DNA of 64,000 nucleotides from the NCBI RefSeq assembly GCF_900105135.1, contig NZ_LT629741.1, positions 2,638,501 through 2,702,500 of the forward strand, read 5' to 3'. This stretch comes from Gramella sp. MAR_2010_147. GTDB taxonomy: Bacteria; Bacteroidota; Bacteroidia; Flavobacteriales; Flavobacteriaceae. Position numbers and translations under genes: made by a program. Below, in pieces: positions 19,149 through 26,692 of this stretch; positions within the stretch are counted from its first letter, which is position 1, and the number at the start of each line of letters is the position of its first letter. The notes below the pieces were generated by a model. It ran no database searches, was not told where the DNA came from, and worked only from the letters and a program-made list of their open reading frames with translations.

Positions 19149-20177
19149 CTACTTGATCAAAATTCCTTTATATCTATTCAATGTTTTCAAGGTAATCCCT
19201 GTTCCACGAACTACCGCTCTTAATGGATCTTCTGCGATATAAACTGGAAGATCGGTTTTTTGGGATAGACGTTTATCCAGGCCTCTTAGCATAGAACCAC
19301 CACCGGCTAGATAAATACCGGTATTATATATATCGGCAGCAAGTTCTGGGGGTGTTTGCGAAAGGGTTTCCATTACAGCGTCTTCAATTCTTAGAATAGA
19401 TTTGTCAAGCGCTTTTGCGATCTCACGGTAAGAAATATTAACCTGCTTAGGTTTTCCTGTTAAAAGATCTCTACCCTGAACGCTCATTTCTTCTGGTGGA
19501 ACCTCAAGATCTTCTGTAGCTGCACCAATCTGGATCTTTATCTTTTCAGCAGTACGTTCACCAACATAAAGGTTGTGTTGTGTACGCATGTAATAAACAA
19601 TATCATTGGTAAATACATCCCCGGCAATCTTAACCGATTTATCACAAACGATCCCGCCAAGGGCGATCACGGCGATTTCTGTCGTACCACCTCCAATATC
19701 TACGATCATATTTCCTTTTGGCTGCATAATATCTACCCCAATACCAATTGCAGCAGCCATAGGTTCATGAATTAGATACACCTCTTTACCGTTCACTCTT
19801 TCAGCACTTTCCTTTACAGCTCGCATTTCCACTTCGGTAATACCAGAAGGGATACAAATAACCATTCTTAATGCAGGCGTGAATAATTTCTTTTTTAGCG
19901 CTGGGATCTCTTTGATGAACATCGTGAGCATCTTTTCACTGGCATCAAAATCGGCAATTACACCATCCTTTAATGGGCGAATAGTTTTAATATTCTCATG
20001 AGTCTTTCCCTGCATCATAGCAGCTTCTTTACCAACTGCTGTGATTTTGCCCGAAGTTCTATCCCTGGCAACTATAGAGGGGCTATCTACAACCACCTTA
20101 TCATTATGAATAATTAAGGTGTTTGCAGTACCTAAGTCGATTGCAATTTCTTCAATGAGAAAGTCAAAAAATCCCAT
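19149..20177 (-). CDS. mreB: Actin-like cell-shape protein MreB
   Basis: A 342-residue cytoplasmic actin homologue that guides side-wall synthesis. AIDLGTANTLI (phosphate 1), MIVDIGGGTTEIAVI (phosphate 2), LIHEPMAAAIG and YLAGGGSMLRGLD (adenosine) are all intact. The length is normal for the family. It begins 41 bases after purH and heads mreC, mreD, mrdA and rodA on the same strand. Confidence 0.97.
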   Translation of the reverse strand: MGFFDFLIEEIAIDLGTANTLIIHNDKVVVDSPSIVARDRTSGKITAVGKEAAMMQGKTHENIKTIRPLKDGVIADFDASEKMLTMFIKEIPALKKKLFTPALRMVICIPSGITEVEMRAVKESAERVNGKEVYLIHEPMAAAIGIGVDIMQPKGNMIVDIGGGTTEIAVIALGGIVCDKSVKIAGDVFTNDIVYYMRTQHNLYVGERTAEKIKIQIGAATEDLEVPPEEMSVQGRDLLTGKPKQVNISYREIAKALDKSILRIEDAVMETLSQTPPELAADIYNTGIYLAGGGSMLRGLDKRLSQKTDLPVYIAEDPLRAVVRGTGITLKTLNRYKGILIK

Positions 20178-20218
20178 AGTGTATTATAAGTATTGAGGTT
20201 TGGGTAAATGTACTAAAA

Positions 20219-21751
20219 TTAATGTTTAAAATGGCGCGTTCCTGTCATCACCATTGCGATATTATTCTTGTTGCAATAATCTATGCTCAATTGATCTTTT
20301 ATAGATCCTCCAGGCTGAATTACCGCGGTTATTCCAGAATTTCCTGCAATTTCCACACAGTCAGGAAACGGGAAAAAAGCATCACTCGCCATCACTGCTC
20401 CATTCAGATTAAAATCAAATGATCTTGCTTTTTCTATGCTTTGGGTAAGGGCATCTACTCTTGAGGTTTGACCGGTACCACTTGCACACAACTGTTTGTT
20501 TTTTGCTAAAACGATGGTGTTCGATTTTGTATGCTTGCAGATCTTTGAAGCAAATATCATGTCAGATAACTCTTCATCTGTTGGTTTGTTCTCTGTGGCC
20601 TGATTTAAATCTTCCAGTGCATCTGTCTTTAGATCTTTATCCTGAACCAAAACACCATTGAGACAGGTTCTTACCTGGTTTTTTGGAAGCTCAACATCTT
20701 TTAAAACGAGAAGGATTCTGTTCTTTTTTCCTTTTAGAATTTCCAGCGCTTTTTCTGAGAATGATGGAGCGATCACGACTTCACAGAAAAGTTTGTGGAT
20801 TTCTTCAGCAGTTTCGGCGTCTATTTCCACATTACTAATAAGAATTCCTCCGAAAGCTGAAACCGGATCTCCAGCCAATGCATCTACATAAGCTTTATGT
20901 ATGCTAGCACGTTGAGCCAGTCCACAGGCATTGTTGTGTTTTAAAATGGCAAATGTAGGTGCTTCTCCTTTGAATTCGTTCATCAGGTTTACGGCAGCAT
21001 CAACATCTAAAAGGTTGTTATAGGAAAGTTCTTTTCCATGAAGTTTATCAAAGATATTATCAAAATCTCCATAGAAAGTTCCTTTTTGATGAGGATTCTC
21101 TCCGTATCTCAATTCTTTTCCCTTTAACTCACTTTGTTTGAATGAATTTACCTCGTTTTCTTCATTAAAATAATTGAAGATTGCCGAGTCATAATGAGAA
21201 GAAATATTGAAGGCTTTTGTGGCAAATCTTTTTCTGTCTGCTCTGCTCGTTTCTCCGTTCTTTTCATTCAGAAGTTCCAGGAATTCATGATAATCGTCTA
21301 CAGAAGAAACACAGGTAACATCCTTGAAGTTTTTAGCAGCAGCTCTTATCAGTGAAATTCCACCAATATCAATTTTTTCAATAATATCCTGTTCAGCAGC
21401 GCCTGAAGCAACTGTTTTTTCAAAAGGATAAAGGTCTACAATCACAATGTCCAGTTGCGGAATTTCATACTGCTCCAGCTCTTTTACATCCCCGTCATTA
21501 TCCTGTCTATTCAAGATTCCACCAAAAACTTTTGGATGAAGTGTTTTTACTCTTCCGCCTAGAATTGAAGGATAGGAAGTTATATCTTCTACAGGAATCA
21601 CATTAACCCCAAGTTCCCTGATAAATTTCTCAGTACCTCCGGTAGAATAGATTGTAATATCCAAATCGTCAAGTTTCCTTACGATGGGTTCTAGTCCGTC
21701 TTTGTTAAAAACTGAAATTAAAGCAGATTTTGCTTGTTTTAATTCGCTCAT
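20219..21751 (-). CDS. purH: Bifunctional AICAR formyltransferase / IMP cyclohydrolase
   Basis: The 510-residue enzyme performs the last two steps of de novo purine synthesis. The start MSELKQAKSALISVFNKDGL is the conserved N-terminal MGS-like cyclohydrolase domain; an in-frame codon at 21826 is rejected as it lies upstream of the likely promoter. LRYGENPHQ, SYNNLLDVDAA and LKHNNACGLA in the transformylase half are intact. A TACTTTTG box (21774-21781, minus strand) lies 22 bases before the ATG. purH next to mreB is a flavobacterial gene order. Confidence 0.96.
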   Translation of the reverse strand: MSELKQAKSALISVFNKDGLEPIVRKLDDLDITIYSTGGTEKFIRELGVNVIPVEDITSYPSILGGRVKTLHPKVFGGILNRQDNDGDVKELEQYEIPQLDIVIVDLYPFEKTVASGAAEQDIIEKIDIGGISLIRAAAKNFKDVTCVSSVDDYHEFLELLNEKNGETSRADRKRFATKAFNISSHYDSAIFNYFNEENEVNSFKQSELKGKELRYGENPHQKGTFYGDFDNIFDKLHGKELSYNNLLDVDAAVNLMNEFKGEAPTFAILKHNNACGLAQRASIHKAYVDALAGDPVSAFGGILISNVEIDAETAEEIHKLFCEVVIAPSFSEKALEILKGKKNRILLVLKDVELPKNQVRTCLNGVLVQDKDLKTDALEDLNQATENKPTDEELSDMIFASKICKHTKSNTIVLAKNKQLCASGTGQTSRVDALTQSIEKARSFDFNLNGAVMASDAFFPFPDCVEIAGNSGITAVIQPGGSIKDQLSIDYCNKNNIAMVMTGTRHFKH

Positions 21752-21773
21752 TGTGTTGTGTTTGTTAAAGCAG

Positions 21774-21781
21774 CAAAAGTA
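21774..21781 (-). promoter_or_regulatory. Candidate -7 box for purH
   Basis: TACTTTTG on the minus strand, a full match to TAnnTTTG, 22 bases before the purH start. No TTG at the expected -33 distance was seen. Confidence 0.5.
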
Positions 21782-21898
21782 ACTAATTAAGCTAAAAATT
21801 AGAAAGTAGTATGGATGAATTCTCAATAAATTTTGTAACGAAAATTTCCTTTGTGCGTCCTATCTTTAAATCGTCCAAAAACAGCTGATTTTTATACC

Positions 21899-23155
21899 AT
21901 GCTAATTTATTTACGCGTACTCAAAGAGAGCTTTAATTTTGCAATAAGCGCTCTTAAAAATAACCGTCTTCGTACGTTTCTCTCTTTACTGGGCGTTACC
22001 ATTGGAATATTTTCAATAATTGCCGTTCTGGCTGCGGTAGATTCATTAAAAAAGGATATTAAGGGAAGTCTTAGCGCTCTTGATAATAGTACCATCATTG
22101 TGATGAGATTTAACTTTGGACCTTCTGACATTCCACGATGGAAAAGAGAGCAATTTCCAGATGTTTCTTACGAAGAATACCAGAATTTAAAGAAAAGCAT
22201 GCCAGATCTGGAAGCTATAAGCTTTGCGCTTGGGATTCCTGGGGGAGCTTCATTGAAATACCGGGACGTGACCAGTGCCGGAGTTGATGTTGGAGCTGTA
22301 ACGCATGAATATTATGATATTGAAGCATTTGAACTTGAGGATGGACGTTTTTTTAATGAACCCGAAGGGGTAAGCGGAGCTCCGGTAATTATTTTAGGCC
22401 ATGAAGTAGCTAGTAATTTGTTCGGAGAGTTGGATCCTATGGGGAAGGAAATTAGGGTATTTGGAAGAAAAGCTACGGTTATTGGAGTTATGAAAAAGCA
22501 GGGGCAATCCCTGTTTGGAAATTCCCGGGATGGCCAGGCATTTGTGCCAGCAAATTTTGCTCGTCGTGTTTTCGGAACTACCAAAGGTACTGTATTTCCT
22601 CAAATAGTTTTAAAACCTGAAGAAGGAGTAGATAGTGATGAATTCATTGCGATTCTGGAGCAACAGCTACGAAATATGCGAGGTATAAAACCTGGCGAGA
22701 TCAATAATTTTTTCGTAAATCAGTTACAGGGATTTGCAGATTTTATAGACAATATTACCGGTCAGTTAAATATCATAGGATTGGTAATTAGTGGATTTTC
22801 TCTTCTGGTAGGAGGTTTTGGTATTGCTAATATCATGTTTGTAAGCGTAAAAGAAAGGACCAACCTTATCGGAATTCAAAAATCGCTTGGAGCTAAGAAC
22901 AAGTTCATACTTTCACAATTTCTGTTTGAAGCTATTATTTTATCTGTGATTGGAGGTCTCGTGGGACTTTTTGTGGTATGGCTCGTATCCATTATTGCAT
23001 CGCAGTTTACCGGAGACTTTGAATTTGTACTTTCACCTTTCAATATTTTTATAGGAACGGCAGTTTCAGCGATAATAGGATTAATTTCAGGAATTATTCC
23101 TGCAATCTCTGCATCAAAACTAGATCCTGTTGAAGCAATTAGGACCGGAATGTAA
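21899..23155 (+). CDS. MacB/FtsX-type ABC transporter permease
   Basis: The product (418 residues from 21899) has an N-terminal helix, a MacB-like periplasmic domain (about residues 35-250) and three C-terminal helices with the FtsX-like core, ending in the typical ASKLDPVEAIRTGM tail. NNRLRTFLSLLGVTIGIFSI at the start is also a family hallmark. Such proteins convey mechanical work from a cytoplasmic ATPase to the periplasm for export or efflux. No ATPase gene is adjacent, so the partner must lie elsewhere. The in-frame codon at 21851 would add an unlikely hydrophilic stretch. Confidence 0.9.
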   Translation: MLIYLRVLKESFNFAISALKNNRLRTFLSLLGVTIGIFSIIAVLAAVDSLKKDIKGSLSALDNSTIIVMRFNFGPSDIPRWKREQFPDVSYEEYQNLKKSMPDLEAISFALGIPGGASLKYRDVTSAGVDVGAVTHEYYDIEAFELEDGRFFNEPEGVSGAPVIILGHEVASNLFGELDPMGKEIRVFGRKATVIGVMKKQGQSLFGNSRDGQAFVPANFARRVFGTTKGTVFPQIVLKPEEGVDSDEFIAILEQQLRNMRGIKPGEINNFFVNQLQGFADFIDNITGQLNIIGLVISGFSLLVGGFGIANIMFVSVKERTNLIGIQKSLGAKNKFILSQFLFEAIILSVIGGLVGLFVVWLVSIIASQFTGDFEFVLSPFNIFIGTAVSAIIGLISGIIPAISASKLDPVEAIRTGM

Positions 23156-23285
23156 AATTCTCGTTAATATTTTAAACTGTTCCCACATATATTTCCTTAA
23201 ATTATTTTAAAAAGCATTAAAGTTAGTTAAATACCTAATTTACAGGGAATGGCTTGATTATCTTTAAATCAAATAGTCAGACAAA

Positions 23286-23381
23286 ATGGGAAATGAAATT
23301 GAAAAAGATTATCTGTCATCTGTAATGCAATTAATAGCTTTTTTTGTGATCTTATTCGTTATTATCGCATTTCAAATTTAA
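23286..23381 (+). CDS. Possible 31-residue single-pass membrane peptide
   Basis: An ATG ORF encodes an acidic N-terminus (MGNEIEKDYLSS) followed by one strong hydrophobic helix (about residues 14-31) and a stop. It stands alone, 130 bases after the permease gene and 45 bases before a good terminator, which would suit a short transcript. The sequence resembles small membrane peptides seen as singletons in flavobacterial genomes, but I cannot name a family. Confidence 0.4.
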   Translation: MGNEIEKDYLSSVMQLIAFFVILFVIIAFQI

Positions 23382-23426
23382 AAAACATTGAACTACAAAG
23401 TTCAAACTTACCTACGCTATAGAAAA

Positions 23427-23459
23427 GAAAAGCCTCCATTAAATGGAGGCTTTTCTTTT
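23427..23459. terminator. Bidirectional terminator
   Basis: Perfect 13-bp arms GAAAAGCCTCCAT (23427-23439) and ATGGAGGCTTTTC (23443-23455) around a 3-base loop, with T-rich sequence after it and A-rich sequence before it. It separates the 31-codon ORF from the convergent GAF gene. Confidence 0.9.
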
Positions 23460-23473
23460 TGTTTTTATAAAGT

Positions 23474-23929
23474 CTATAAAATTTCTGCAACTTTTTTATT
23501 TACCCATTCCAGAAAAAGCTCGTCCTCATGAGAAAATGGATCTTCCGAGTGACTATCAATATCTATCTGCCCAATGTTTTCCCCATTTAAAAAAAGCGGA
23601 ATCACAATTTCAGCTTTCACATGAATGCTACATGCGATATAGTTATTTTGAGCTTTTACATCAGGTACCACAAAGTTTTTGTTTGAAACAGCTACCTGAC
23701 CGCAGATTCCTCTTCCAAAAGGGATAATTTCATGATCTGTTGGTTCACCTGCAAATGACCTTAATTTAAGTTCTTCCTTATCTCCATTCTTAAAGTAAAA
23801 TCCTACCCAGTCGTAGTAAGGAATGGATGTTTCAAGCAATTCGCAAACTTCAGTAAGTCTTTTATCTACGCTTGCTTCTTTATTTTGAAGTATATCTTCA
23901 ACCTTCGGTTTTAATTTTTGAAATGGCAT
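23474..23929 (-). CDS. GAF-domain protein, free methionine-R-sulfoxide reductase-like
   Basis: The product (151 residues from the ATG at 23929) is a single GAF domain. WVGFYF, GRGICGQVA and EIVIPL..IGQIDIDS are the blocks of the free Met-R-sulfoxide reductase group. Two cysteines line up with conserved fRMsr positions (GICG and YIACSI); the third, less essential, Cys seems absent. The likely role is repair of free methionine sulfoxide, though a plain ligand-sensing GAF protein cannot be excluded. A TACTTTTG box (23947-23954) lies between the in-frame codons at 23959 and 23929, which favours the latter start. Confidence 0.8.
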   Translation of the reverse strand: MPFQKLKPKVEDILQNKEASVDKRLTEVCELLETSIPYYDWVGFYFKNGDKEELKLRSFAGEPTDHEIIPFGRGICGQVAVSNKNFVVPDVKAQNNYIACSIHVKAEIVIPLFLNGENIGQIDIDSHSEDPFSHEDELFLEWVNKKVAEIL

Positions 23930-23946
23930 ATTAACAATCTTTAGTG

Positions 23947-23954
23947 CAAAAGTA
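23947..23954 (-). promoter_or_regulatory. Candidate -7 box for the GAF gene
   Basis: TACTTTTG on the minus strand, 17 bases before the ATG at 23929. It would put the transcript start after the alternative codon at 23959. Confidence 0.5.
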
Positions 23955-23990
23955 TTCAATTTCTAATGTAAAGAGAGCACTTGATTTCTA

Positions 23991-23998
23991 TAAATTTG
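23991..23998 (+). promoter_or_regulatory. Candidate -7 box for xrtF
   Basis: TAAATTTG, a full match to TAnnTTTG, 20 bases before a TTG codon at 24019. It lies after the GTG at 23944, so a transcript from here could not use the GTG. Confidence 0.45.
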
Positions 23999-24018
23999 TT
24001 AAAAACCACTACTGGAAT

Positions 24019-24567
24019 TTGCGCAGTCTAATTAGAAAATACCGACTTGTCCTAAGATTTATTTTCATTTTTCTTGGAAGTTATTTTCTTTTTTCAAGTC
24101 TTTACAACGGGTTCCTGATCCTTTATGATACAGAAAATCCGGTTCCCGATCCCATTACACAATTAGTTGCGAGGCAAAGTGGTACTTTAATGCAGGAATT
24201 TGGATACGATAATGTAGAGGTGGTAATGCATTATACGGGTTTATCAATGAAACTGATGGTTGACGACTATTTTTTAGCCGGGATCGTGGAAGGTTGTAAT
24301 TCTGCCAGTATCATTATCTTATTTTCATCTTTTATACTTGCATTCTTTGGAAAGACGGTTACCACATTGCTGTATCTTTTTGTCGGGTCGGTTATCATTT
24401 ACGTGATCAATATTTTAAGAATTGTAATCTTAGCTGTTGGTATTTATGAGTATCCGCAGTACTCAGGTTTTATGCATTCCATATTTTTTCCGCTTGCGAT
24501 CTACGGAACTGTTTTTATTTTATGGCTAATATGGGTTAGAATTTACTCCAGATGGAACAGAAAGTAA
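24019..24567 (+). CDS. xrtF: Exosortase XrtF
   Basis: An integral membrane cysteine peptidase/transpeptidase of the exosortase/archaeosortase family, flavobacterial type F. The three catalytic residues are visible: Cys93 in EGCNSASII, Arg134 in NILRIV and His153 in FMHSIFFPL, with about six hydrophobic helices. In the family it cuts proteins that carry a C-terminal sorting signal. I chose TTG at 24019, giving the start RSLIRKYRLVLRFIF; the GTG at 23944 adds 25 hydrophilic residues and lies upstream of the candidate promoter. It overlaps the partner gene by 16 bases. Confidence 0.88.
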   Translation: MRSLIRKYRLVLRFIFIFLGSYFLFSSLYNGFLILYDTENPVPDPITQLVARQSGTLMQEFGYDNVEVVMHYTGLSMKLMVDDYFLAGIVEGCNSASIIILFSSFILAFFGKTVTTLLYLFVGSVIIYVINILRIVILAVGIYEYPQYSGFMHSIFFPLAIYGTVFILWLIWVRIYSRWNRK

Positions 24568-25004
24568 AAAAGAGATATCGCATTATGCAAATTGGAATAT
24601 TGATATTCCTTTTAGCTGTAATTCGCCTGTTTGAACAGGACCTCTTTTATGATCCCCTCATCCTGTTTTTCAAATCAGATTATTTACTAGGGATTATCCC
24701 TCCAATGGATATGGCAAAACTCATGTTTAACCTTAGTCTGCGATTTTGTTTAAATACCATAATTTCTCTTACAATTATCTATGTAAGTTTTAGAGATATC
24801 AATATTTTAAAATTTTCAGCTGTGTTATATGGGGTGTTATATGTAGTTGCCACGATAATTTTTATTTTTCTTGTACTGAATATTGAAAGAGAACATTATC
24901 TCGCATTATTTTATGTAAGACGTTTTTTAATACATCCTATATTCCTTTTAATATTATTACCCGCATTCTATTATTACAGACTTAGGGAGTACAGAAAAAA
25001 TTGA
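24552..25004 (+). CDS. Exosortase F system-associated membrane protein
   Basis: A 150-residue protein with about four hydrophobic helices and charged ends, encoded directly after xrtF with a 16-base overlap. Flavobacterial genomes regularly carry a small membrane protein in this place, and the RLFEQDLFYDPLI and FYVRRFLIHP segments fit that family. It may assist XrtF assembly or substrate presentation; its biochemical role is not known to me. Confidence 0.8.
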   Translation: MEQKVKKRYRIMQIGILIFLLAVIRLFEQDLFYDPLILFFKSDYLLGIIPPMDMAKLMFNLSLRFCLNTIISLTIIYVSFRDINILKFSAVLYGVLYVVATIIFIFLVLNIEREHYLALFYVRRFLIHPIFLLILLPAFYYYRLREYRKN

Positions 25005-25016
25005 ATGATAAAGGTT

Positions 25017-25964
25017 TTAAACCTCCATCTTACTTTTGTTAATCTGCAGCCATTCTTTAAAAGTTTGTAGCTCAGGATTAAGTGCCTTTGTTCTCTCAAT
25101 ATCCCTTATTCCACAAAAATAATCTTCAAAATCTGCTTTAAACTGAAACATATTTCCAAGATCATCTGCTCCGGGAAAATCGAAACTTCTATAGATCTTA
25201 GGTTCCACGGCATTGTATTTTACTTTTTTTCCGTAGACTTCTGAAAATATGTCGGCCATTTGCTGCCCGGTAAGATGTTCACTGGCTATTCCCACAGTTT
25301 TTCCTATAAACTCTTCTGAATTCTTAAAAATGGCATAGGCGGTCTTGCCAATATCTTCGGCTGCAATTCCCGGTAGTTTTTTATCCTTTAAAGGAAATGT
25401 GATGGCTAGTTCTCCATCTTCTCCTTTCTGAGGTCCCATTCCAAAATTGATAAAATTATCCCAGTAAAAGGAGGTAAGTAATAATGTGTAAGGCACCCCC
25501 GATTCTTCAAAATAAGCGTTGGCTTCTCCTTTAGCATCAAAATGAGGAACTTTATAGTCATCCATTAAGGTTGGCATACGGTCGTCATCTAAAGAGATCC
25601 ACTTTCGGGTATCTTCCAGAGTAGACCATATTACATGATGCACACCGGCCTCTTTAGCGGCTTCAGCCATATTTTTTGCATGCTGTTTTTCACTTTCCGG
25701 TGAAAAATGTTCCCAAAAGAAGGTCACACAATAGGCGCCGTAAGCTCCTTTAAATACATTCACCAGTTTTTCCTTACTACCCACATCGGCCTCAACGACT
25801 TTAGCACCCAATTTTTTGAGGGCCAATGCATTTTTTGAATTACTGTCTCTGGTTAAAGCTCTTACTTTAAAATTTCCTTCGGGATCATTCAAAATTGCAT
25901 GAGCTAGTCCGTTACCCTGAGCGCCGGTTGCACCAACCACCGCTATAATTTTTTTATCATCCAT
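25017..25964 (-). CDS. NmrA/HSCARG-type NAD(P)-binding protein
   Basis: The 315-residue product is an atypical short-chain dehydrogenase. The N-terminal VVGATGAQGNGLAHAIL is the GxxGxxG dinucleotide-binding loop and RALTRD follows the second strand. There is no YxxxK catalytic pair in the usual place, as in NmrA and HSCARG, which act as redox sensors rather than enzymes. It converges on the exosortase pair with a 12-base gap and stands alone otherwise. Function beyond NAD(P) binding is unclear. Confidence 0.85.
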   Translation of the reverse strand: MDDKKIIAVVGATGAQGNGLAHAILNDPEGNFKVRALTRDSNSKNALALKKLGAKVVEADVGSKEKLVNVFKGAYGAYCVTFFWEHFSPESEKQHAKNMAEAAKEAGVHHVIWSTLEDTRKWISLDDDRMPTLMDDYKVPHFDAKGEANAYFEESGVPYTLLLTSFYWDNFINFGMGPQKGEDGELAITFPLKDKKLPGIAAEDIGKTAYAIFKNSEEFIGKTVGIASEHLTGQQMADIFSEVYGKKVKYNAVEPKIYRSFDFPGADDLGNMFQFKADFEDYFCGIRDIERTKALNPELQTFKEWLQINKSKMEV

Positions 25965-26200
25965 GGCGATATGTTTAATGTGTTAATAATCAGTATTTTA
26001 ATATTATAAAATTAATGATTTACCAGATGATATCTTCTTTAATATTTGGTCATTAATCAAGGCAATCGATTAAAAGTCAGAAATATTGATGCTTGATCCC
26101 GCTGTGTAATTATTTGAAAGATTATTCCCAAATAATGAAATTTTAGAAATCCTAAATTCCTTAATTTTGCTACCTAAAGTGCTGATAATTAAAAAAAATG

Positions 26201-26208
26201 TACTTTTG
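26201..26208 (+). promoter_or_regulatory. Candidate -7 box for the copper operon
   Basis: TACTTTTG, a full TAnnTTTG match, only 6 bases before the GTG start at 26215. A second match, TAATTTTG, lies at 26162-26169. No TTG at a good -33 spacing was seen for either. The stretch 25965-26214 otherwise holds nothing I recognise. Confidence 0.45.
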
Positions 26209-26214
26209 TAAAGA

Positions 26215-26607
26215 GTGAAAAAAGTATTTCAACATATCATTTCTTTAAGCATGGCCTTTTTGGTGATGCTCTCTACTATGTCTTTTACAGTAGATAAACA
26301 TTTCTGCGGAAACGATCTTGTTGATAAAGCGGTTTTTTCAAAAGCGAAAACCTGCGGAATGCAAATGAGTGCTGATGCTGAAGATCACTGCTGTACCAAT
26401 GAAAAAGTTGAGGTAGAAGGTCAGGATGAATTAAAGATCTCTTTTGATTCTTTAGATTTTCAGCAGCAATTATTCCTTACCACATTTTCATATTCCTATT
26501 TAAATCTGTTTGAGAGTTTACCAAAACAGATCATTCCTTTTAAAGATTATACTCCTCCTTTACTTGTTTCCGATATTCAGTTGGAAGACCAGGTATTCCT
26601 TATTTGA
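26215..26607 (+). CDS. HYC_CC_PP-family small secreted protein
   Basis: A 130-residue protein with an N-terminal hydrophobic signal segment. The conserved pattern of this Bacteroidota family is present: KHFCGN, TCGM, HCCTNE and YTPPLL, giving five cysteines and two histidines that could bind a soft metal. It sits at the head of metal-efflux operons in related bacteria, and here it lies 85 bases before cusA. The start is a GTG; the next in-frame ATG (26251) would shorten the signal peptide. Metal binding is inferred. Confidence 0.8.
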   Translation: MKKVFQHIISLSMAFLVMLSTMSFTVDKHFCGNDLVDKAVFSKAKTCGMQMSADAEDHCCTNEKVEVEGQDELKISFDSLDFQQQLFLTTFSYSYLNLFESLPKQIIPFKDYTPPLLVSDIQLEDQVFLI

Positions 26608-26692
26608 TAGTTAAATTTTAGATTTAAACCACTCTTCTTTTTAGTGGCTTCACGCTTTACGCGACGATTTTCTAATTTTTAACTAGACGATA

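Noticed and set aside
20178..21898. Purine riboswitch before purH
   Set aside because: The leader is only about 16 bases after the candidate -7 box and lacks the needed structure.
23443..23727. A 94-codon plus-strand frame
   Set aside because: It is antisense to the GAF gene and begins inside a terminator.
26630..26660. Short hairpin (CCACT/AGTGG) between the HYC_CC_PP gene and cusA as an attenuator
   Set aside because: The stem is only about 5 bp with no T-run; too weak to claim.
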